From Bacteroidales bacterium (GTDB lineage: Bacteria > Bacteroidota > Bacteroidia > Bacteroidales > UBA3663), in the NCBI GenBank assembly GCA_016293065.1, contig JAEDEY010000020.1, positions 1 through 27,244 on the forward strand: DNA of 27,244 bases. Direction: 5' to 3'. Position numbers and translations under genes: made by a program. Shown here in pieces: positions 23,223 through 27,244 of the stretch (the stretch's first letter is position 1; each line of letters opens with the position of its first letter). Under the pieces are notes generated by a model. It was given only the letters and a program-made list of their open reading frames with translations, searched no databases and was not told the DNA's origin.

Positions 23223-23939
23223 TCAAAGCGCTATTGCTGTCTCCAGAGCCAGTCGCATCATTGTGTTGAACGAGTTCTGACGGTCTTCGGCATTGAGCTC
23301 GCACTTGGTTACAAACGAATCGGAGATGGTGAGCAGACATGCGGCATTCTTGCCAAGGACGTTGGCATTGTGGAAGAGAGCGAAACTCTCCATCTCGACA
23401 CAATCGGAATGAGTGCGGTCGCGAATGCCTTCCCAGCCGCCCATGACAGGCTCAGAGTAGAACACATCGCTCGAATGGACTGTAGCCATCTTGCACTCGA
23501 TGCCCAACTCATTGGCTTTGCTCAAGATAGTCTCGTTGATATGAGGACTTGGCAGGAGGATATTGCTTTGTTCGCGGTTCTGATAAAGCGCGAAGGTAGA
23601 TTCGCTATATGCCTTTTCTGCCAATACCACGTCGTGGACATACAGGCGAGGCACATAACTGCCTGCCGAACCGATGCGAATGATGTTCTCGACACCATAG
23701 AACTTATACAATTCGTAGGAGTAGATGCCAATGCTCGGCATACCCATGCCGCTTGCCATGACTGAAACAGGCACTCCCTTATATGTGCCGGTATAACCAT
23801 ATATGTTGCGCACTGAGGTCACTACCTTTGGGTCGGTAAGATATGTCTCGGCGATAAACTTGGCGCGTAAAGGGTCGCCAGGCATCAGAACAGTCTTTGC
23901 GAATGCACCTTCGGGTGCTGTGTTGTGAGGTGTTGCCAT
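23223..23939 (-). CDS. deoD: Purine nucleoside phosphorylase, DeoD type
   Basis: DeoD-type PNP cleaves purine (deoxy)nucleosides with phosphate to free base and (deoxy)ribose-1-phosphate for salvage. The 238-residue length equals the E. coli enzyme within one residue and the alignment is obvious from the start: MATPH with the His contributed to the neighbouring active site, VLMPGDPLRAKFIAETYL (17-34), GTYKGVPVSVMASGMGMPS, IIRIGSAGS, the ribose-binding VEMESFALF, and the acid region TISDSF with DRQNSFN downstream. A hexamer is expected. Its -7 box lies at 23975-23982, giving a leader of about 30 nt. SPFH follows 38 nt downstream. Confidence 0.95.
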   Translation of the reverse strand: MATPHNTAPEGAFAKTVLMPGDPLRAKFIAETYLTDPKVVTSVRNIYGYTGTYKGVPVSVMASGMGMPSIGIYSYELYKFYGVENIIRIGSAGSYVPRLYVHDVVLAEKAYSESTFALYQNREQSNILLPSPHINETILSKANELGIECKMATVHSSDVFYSEPVMGGWEGIRDRTHSDCVEMESFALFHNANVLGKNAACLLTISDSFVTKCELNAEDRQNSFNTMMRLALETAIAL

Positions 23940-23974
23940 TTTTTATAGAATTATTATTATTGTTTGTGTTGCCA

Positions 23975-23982
23975 CAAAGGTA
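23975..23982 (-). promoter_or_regulatory. -7 box of deoD
   Basis: TACCTTTG on the minus strand matches TAnnTTTG and is 35 nt before the deoD ATG. No -33 TTTG at 20-nt spacing. The gap 23940-24026 otherwise holds only a weak GGC/GCC hairpin plus T-run spanning the stop codon of the upstream glycosyltransferase. Confidence 0.5.
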
Positions 23983-24026
23983 TAGTATTTTGTCCAACAT
24001 TAAAAATAATTGCCCCAAAAAAGGCT

Positions 24027-25124
24027 TCAAAGGCCGAAAATATCGAGGTATTGCAGTCCGATAATCGAAGAATCGTGGTGTTTCTTCACAAATTCGATGC
24101 TTTCGGCCGACAGTCTTCTGAGTAGAGAGAGGTCGAGCAAGACAGCTTCGAGCTTCTTCAGGTTGCCGTCGTTGTCTTCTGGACGCAGGTTGATGATGGG
24201 GCGCAGACGTGGCTCACCGATAAAGCTGTAATACTCCTCTTCGCCTCCTGTTATCACCACCGTTCCCCGTTTCATGGCTTCGAGCGCATTCATGGCTGGG
24301 GTGTAGCTATACAGCTGGTCGGCAAGCACGTCGGTTTCGGCAAGCAGTTGGCAATACTGGCTGAAAGGCACGTTCTCGACCTTGGTGATCGCCACCTTGT
24401 CGGGATGTCGATGGGCTATCGTTTCCAAGAGAGGCAATATCTGGTTTATGCCCTTTTCGACGATGCGTTTAGGCTGAGTGCCCACCAGTATCTTGACTGG
24501 GAAACAGATGTCGCGAGCCTTTGCTTCGGGGTCAATTACTATAGGCAGGGCAATGTAGTGCAGTTTCTTGCAGAATGGCTGGAAATCGTAGTTGCGGTAG
24601 TATTCGTAGAGACAAGCTATCAGGCAATCGGCTGTACGTGCAGCGTATTCGGTGGTATGGATCTCGGCTTCGGCTAACCATGAACCGGAATGTTTCATCC
24701 AGCTGTCGTGGTTGATGATCTTGCCATAACAAAAGGTATCGGAATACGCAAGGCATCCTTCGTTCTGACGGCGCATTACAATTGAATCCATGCCAAAACA
24801 GCCCATCGACACCTTGCGGTTGAATAGTTTGAGATAGCGCAACATCCATCGGCTGAAGCGAGCCTTGAGGTGAAGGAACTTAGGATTGATGATCTGCACC
24901 ACATCGTAGCCTTTCAGTCGGGGCAAGAGCCATAGCAGTCTGGCAACCAGCCTAATCCCATCGACCTTGCTCGAGGGGTCGCGACGTGTGATGTCGATGT
25001 CGCGAGGGTAGTTGCGCCACCCGTCGCCATTAGACACTAATGTCACCTCGTGGCCGAGGCCCTTCCATGCCGAGGCAAGAGTAGCATGAATGTTGCTGTA
25101 TTCTCCGATGAGTAGTATTTTCAT
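24027..25124 (-). CDS. Glycosyltransferase, GT4/GT-B-like
   Basis: A 365-residue protein with the N-terminal MKILLIGEYSNIHATLASAWKGLGHEVTLVSNG of GT-B glycosyltransferases (strand, loop, then GHEV). A weaker C-terminal half contains DVLADQLYSYTPAMNALEAMKRGTVVITGGEEEYY, where the usual E-x7-E motif of GT4 enzymes appears only in degenerate form (NALEAMKRGTVV). No signal or membrane segment is seen. Its ATG overlaps the stop of the upstream glycosyltransferase as ATGA (25121-25124), so the pair is translationally coupled and likely acts on the same glycan. Donor and acceptor cannot be told from sequence. Confidence 0.78.
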   Translation of the reverse strand: MKILLIGEYSNIHATLASAWKGLGHEVTLVSNGDGWRNYPRDIDITRRDPSSKVDGIRLVARLLWLLPRLKGYDVVQIINPKFLHLKARFSRWMLRYLKLFNRKVSMGCFGMDSIVMRRQNEGCLAYSDTFCYGKIINHDSWMKHSGSWLAEAEIHTTEYAARTADCLIACLYEYYRNYDFQPFCKKLHYIALPIVIDPEAKARDICFPVKILVGTQPKRIVEKGINQILPLLETIAHRHPDKVAITKVENVPFSQYCQLLAETDVLADQLYSYTPAMNALEAMKRGTVVITGGEEEYYSFIGEPRLRPIINLRPEDNDGNLKKLEAVLLDLSLLRRLSAESIEFVKKHHDSSIIGLQYLDIFGL

Positions 25125-26266
25125 GTGGCGATAATGTTTTCAAATTTCTGAGCAAATGACTCTGGCGACGCCATTTCCCTTACAATTTCGTAGAGCCTGC
25201 TCCAGTCTTGGCAATGTGAGGAAGCCGCCATTTCGCTCATGGCTTTGGCAAGGGCAGAGGCATCATCGATGGGTACTATCGGGCAATCGGGCAGCCTCAG
25301 GCAACTGGGTATGACCTCGGTGCCTACAAACGGGATGCCAGTGGCTGCAGCTTCGAGACAGATCAGCGGTTGAGCTTCGCTTCTGGATGGCACCACCAGG
25401 CAGTCGCTTGCATAGTATAATTGGCGCATTTCAGCCTTATCAAGCTGTCCGTATGTGCGCACCATGTTGCTCACTCCATATCGTTCGGTGAGCCGCCTCA
25501 TCTCTCGGCTATCGGTCCCCCTGCCAGACAGATGCAGTTCGACATCGCTATGGAAAGAAGCGACCTTGCGCAAGGCCTCGAAGAGCAAGTCGTGAGCCTT
25601 GAGAGGGAAGAAGACAGCGGGATAGACGAAGCGGAATCCCCGGTGAGGAGCACGCTTGCGGGGGATGAAAAAGCCGGTGTCGATGGTGTTGGAAAGAGCC
25701 TCATAGTCGTAGTCTGTGCCCAACAGCGGACAGAGGTTTGCGACCAGTTCGTCGGCCACAGGAATCACCATCTTTGCCTTTCGCAGGGCTTCCTTTAGCA
25801 ACGGAATCTGCCAGCAGTCGGTCACACCTTTGCCAAACTCCATCTCGAATATCGCACGTGAGCTATGTTCGGTGATGACAAAAGGAACATTCCACTGCTC
25901 GGACAACTTCATGGCAGCATATCCTGCCCAATGCACGCTATGGGCATGGATAATATCGGGCAATCCATGACGACGGACATATTCTTCCATCATAAGCATT
26001 ACACATGATAGCCATCTGGAGTTGTTTCGCCTGATGCATTTGGGGATGCGACGGATGTAGGATGTCAATGTCTCTATTCCATCGCTGGTGGTCCAATCAG
26101 TACCGAAAGGGAGAGACATGTAGGCCATCGGGGTTTCGGTAATGCCCAATTCGACGCAAGCCATGATTCGCACCTCATGCCCATGACGAGCCAGCGCCTT
26201 TGCCTGATCCAGACAAAACGCTCCTCCACGAGGAAAGAATATCGAAGGCAGTTCGAGTATGTGCAT
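25121..26266 (-). CDS. Glycosyltransferase family 4
   Basis: A 381-residue GT-B enzyme. The N-terminal domain starts MHILELPSIFFPRGGAFCLDQAKALARHGHEVRIMAC, with the glycine-rich acceptor loop typical of GT4. PDIIHAHSVHWAGYAA and FVITEHSS follow. The C-terminal domain has the donor-binding motif VPSRSEAQPLICLEAAATG with its two glutamates. The frame is open upstream to 26350, but the start is placed at 26266: the family N-terminus begins there, and the -7 box at 26328-26335 lies inside the longer version. It is cytoplasmic or membrane-associated and coupled by ATGA to the second glycosyltransferase. Confidence 0.88.
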   Translation of the reverse strand: MHILELPSIFFPRGGAFCLDQAKALARHGHEVRIMACVELGITETPMAYMSLPFGTDWTTSDGIETLTSYIRRIPKCIRRNNSRWLSCVMLMMEEYVRRHGLPDIIHAHSVHWAGYAAMKLSEQWNVPFVITEHSSRAIFEMEFGKGVTDCWQIPLLKEALRKAKMVIPVADELVANLCPLLGTDYDYEALSNTIDTGFFIPRKRAPHRGFRFVYPAVFFPLKAHDLLFEALRKVASFHSDVELHLSGRGTDSREMRRLTERYGVSNMVRTYGQLDKAEMRQLYYASDCLVVPSRSEAQPLICLEAAATGIPFVGTEVIPSCLRLPDCPIVPIDDASALAKAMSEMAASSHCQDWSRLYEIVREMASPESFAQKFENIIAT

Positions 26267-26327
26267 CTTTGTTTCGAGTTGATGTTTTTGGCATTTGACT
26301 ACCCTTTGCAGCAGTATTTTGACCTCG

Positions 26328-26359
26328 CAAATGTAATTTTTTTCTTTCATTTGTCCAAA
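26328..26359 (-). promoter_or_regulatory. Promoter of the glycosyltransferase pair
   Basis: Minus strand: -33 TTTG (26356-26359) and -7 TACATTTG (26328-26335) with exactly 20 nt between. The leader would be about 55 nt to the ATG at 26266. The TSS position itself argues for the short start. Confidence 0.8.
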
Positions 26360-26377
26360 CTTTGATTATTTTTTTCA

Positions 26378-26385
26378 TATCTTTG
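26378..26385 (+). promoter_or_regulatory. -7 box of the GT2 gene
   Basis: TATCTTTG ends 10 nt before the ATG at 26396, predicting a 5-7 nt leader. It diverges from the promoter of the minus-strand glycosyltransferases; the two promoters share the 26350-26385 segment. Confidence 0.6.
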
Positions 26386-26395
26386 CCCCATAATT

Positions 26396-27214
26396 ATGCG
26401 TAAGACCTTGCTTATATCTTTCATCGTCCCCGCTTTCAATGCACAATCGACGCTTACGGGATGTGTCCGCAGTATCGTGCGAACCATGTCGTCGTGCCGT
26501 TCGAGCTACGAGATCATCATAGTGGATGATGGCTCGGCTGACGATACCCCACGACTTGCGCAATCGCTCGCCGAAGAGATTGAGGAGGTGACGGTGGTGA
26601 CACAGGAGAACCGCGGACTCGGAGCAGCCCGCAACCATGGCATAGACGAAGCCAATGGACTATATGTTGCTTTTGTGGATGCCGACGACGAGATAAAAGC
26701 TTCGGGTATTGTCGATTTCTCGTTGCTCAATGGCAGCTTCGATATTCTTTGCATACCTATCCTGAGGGTCACATCAAAGGGAAAGACCTCGGTCTATGGA
26801 TCGACTACCCAACGTATTCCGTTTGGCAAGCGGTTTGACGAAGCCAGAGACTATCTGCGTCATCGCAATGTCATCCCATGTGCGTGTGCTTATCTGTGGC
26901 GAAGGGAAACCCTCTTGACCAGATTCCATGAAGACATCTATCACGAAGACGAGGAGTTTACTGTCATGTCGCTATTGCATGGGGGAACATTGATTTGCAC
27001 CAATCAGCTCTTTACCTATAAATATATATGCCGGCCTGACAGCATCACCACCAGCAGTGAGAATGCAGGAAAGAGACTTGCTGACATTGCAACTATCATA
27101 GGTAGGCTTGAGACATACGCATCGGCTCATCCAGAACAGAAGCGCTATATGCGCACAAAACTTCTGTGGCTTCACATCGACTACCTTCGTCAACGACTCA
27201 GATATCACAGATGA
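26396..27214 (+). CDS. Glycosyltransferase family 2
   Basis: A 272-residue GT-A enzyme. It opens with LISFIVPAFNAQSTLTGCVRS, has the nucleotide-binding IIIVDDGSADDTP (Asp44, Asp45), the ENRGLGAARNHGIDEANG block and the metal-binding DxD in FVDADDE (93-99). A later YHEDEEF resembles the catalytic-base ED motif of family 2 transferases. No membrane segment is visible. The stop TGA overlaps the next ATG (27211-27214), so at least one more gene is coupled downstream. It likely adds a sugar to a surface glycan, but which one is unknown. Confidence 0.9.
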   Translation: MRKTLLISFIVPAFNAQSTLTGCVRSIVRTMSSCRSSYEIIIVDDGSADDTPRLAQSLAEEIEEVTVVTQENRGLGAARNHGIDEANGLYVAFVDADDEIKASGIVDFSLLNGSFDILCIPILRVTSKGKTSVYGSTTQRIPFGKRFDEARDYLRHRNVIPCACAYLWRRETLLTRFHEDIYHEDEEFTVMSLLHGGTLICTNQLFTYKYICRPDSITTSSENAGKRLADIATIIGRLETYASAHPEQKRYMRTKLLWLHIDYLRQRLRYHR

Positions 27215-27244
27215 GCCGTTGGTGTTTTGACGAACAAGAGGATT
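27211..27244 (+). CDS. Start of a further gene, cut by the window edge
   Basis: An ATG inside ATGA at the GT2 stop opens a frame (MSRWCFDEQED) that stays open to the window end. Only 11 codons are visible, so the product is unknown. The 4-nt overlap, used at four other junctions here, is the reason to call it. Confidence 0.5.
   Translation, partial: MSRWCFDEQED

Noticed and set aside
24010..24035. Hairpin at the end of the glycosyltransferase pair as a terminator
   Set aside because: The stem is only about 3 bp (GGC/GCC), although a T-run follows; too weak to call.

Overview
The window comes from a Bacteroidales genome, with a Prevotellaceae/Bacteroidaceae-like gene repertoire. Three things point there. 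Promoters follow the Bacteroidetes pattern: a -7 box TAnnTTTG, and in three cases a -33 TTTG exactly 20 nt upstream. Shine-Dalgarno sequences are largely absent. Family signatures are typical of the group: a DUF4292 lipoprotein, a degenerate EnvC-like LytM protein, a Bacteroidetes-type pyruvate kinase, and an aroQ/xerD divergent pair. By eye GC is in the high forties and coding density is very high. I see no insertion sequence, phage gene, CRISPR array or rRNA.

Layout. (1) 65-2278, plus: ffh and folD, then a minus-strand tRNA-Leu(CAG) with its own promoter and a strong intrinsic terminator. (2) 2622-5629, plus: radA translationally coupled to a COG2509-type flavoprotein, meeting hflX (minus, 5626-7020) tail to tail with overlapping stop codons. 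(3) 7147-14788, plus: radical SAM protein, TPR protein, DUF4292 lipoprotein, EnvC-like protein, FdtA-like isomerase, FdtB-like aminotransferase and a Wzx-type flippase in a nearly gapless run. (4) 14766-18997, minus: aroQ, pyk, O-methyltransferase, rbfA and a LolC/E-like permease as one probable operon, divergent from xerD. (5) 19063-21747, plus: xerD, then a separately promoted, codon-optimised OmpA-like/TPR lipoprotein closed by a strong terminator. (6) 21811-22338: the only long gap, holding hairpins and a candidate minus-strand small RNA. (7) 22339-23939, minus: deoD-type purine nucleoside phosphorylase and an SPFH/prohibitin-like protein. (8) 24027-27244: two coupled GT4-type glycosyltransferases (minus) diverging from a GT2 glycosyltransferase (plus), whose stop overlaps the start of a further gene cut by the window edge.

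Most genes are housekeeping: protein targeting, one-carbon metabolism, recombination, glycolysis, shikimate pathway and ribosome maturation. The less ordinary theme is the cell envelope. Region 3 places a likely amidase activator and its partner lipoprotein in the same transcription unit as amino-sugar nucleotide enzymes and a lipid-linked glycan flippase. Region 8 supplies glycosyltransferases about 10 kb away that could build such a glycan. No wholly new system stands out. The best candidates for a second look are that envelope/glycan transcription unit, the interlocked aroQ/xerD promoters, a group of nearly leaderless genes, the candidate small RNA, and insertions in HflX.
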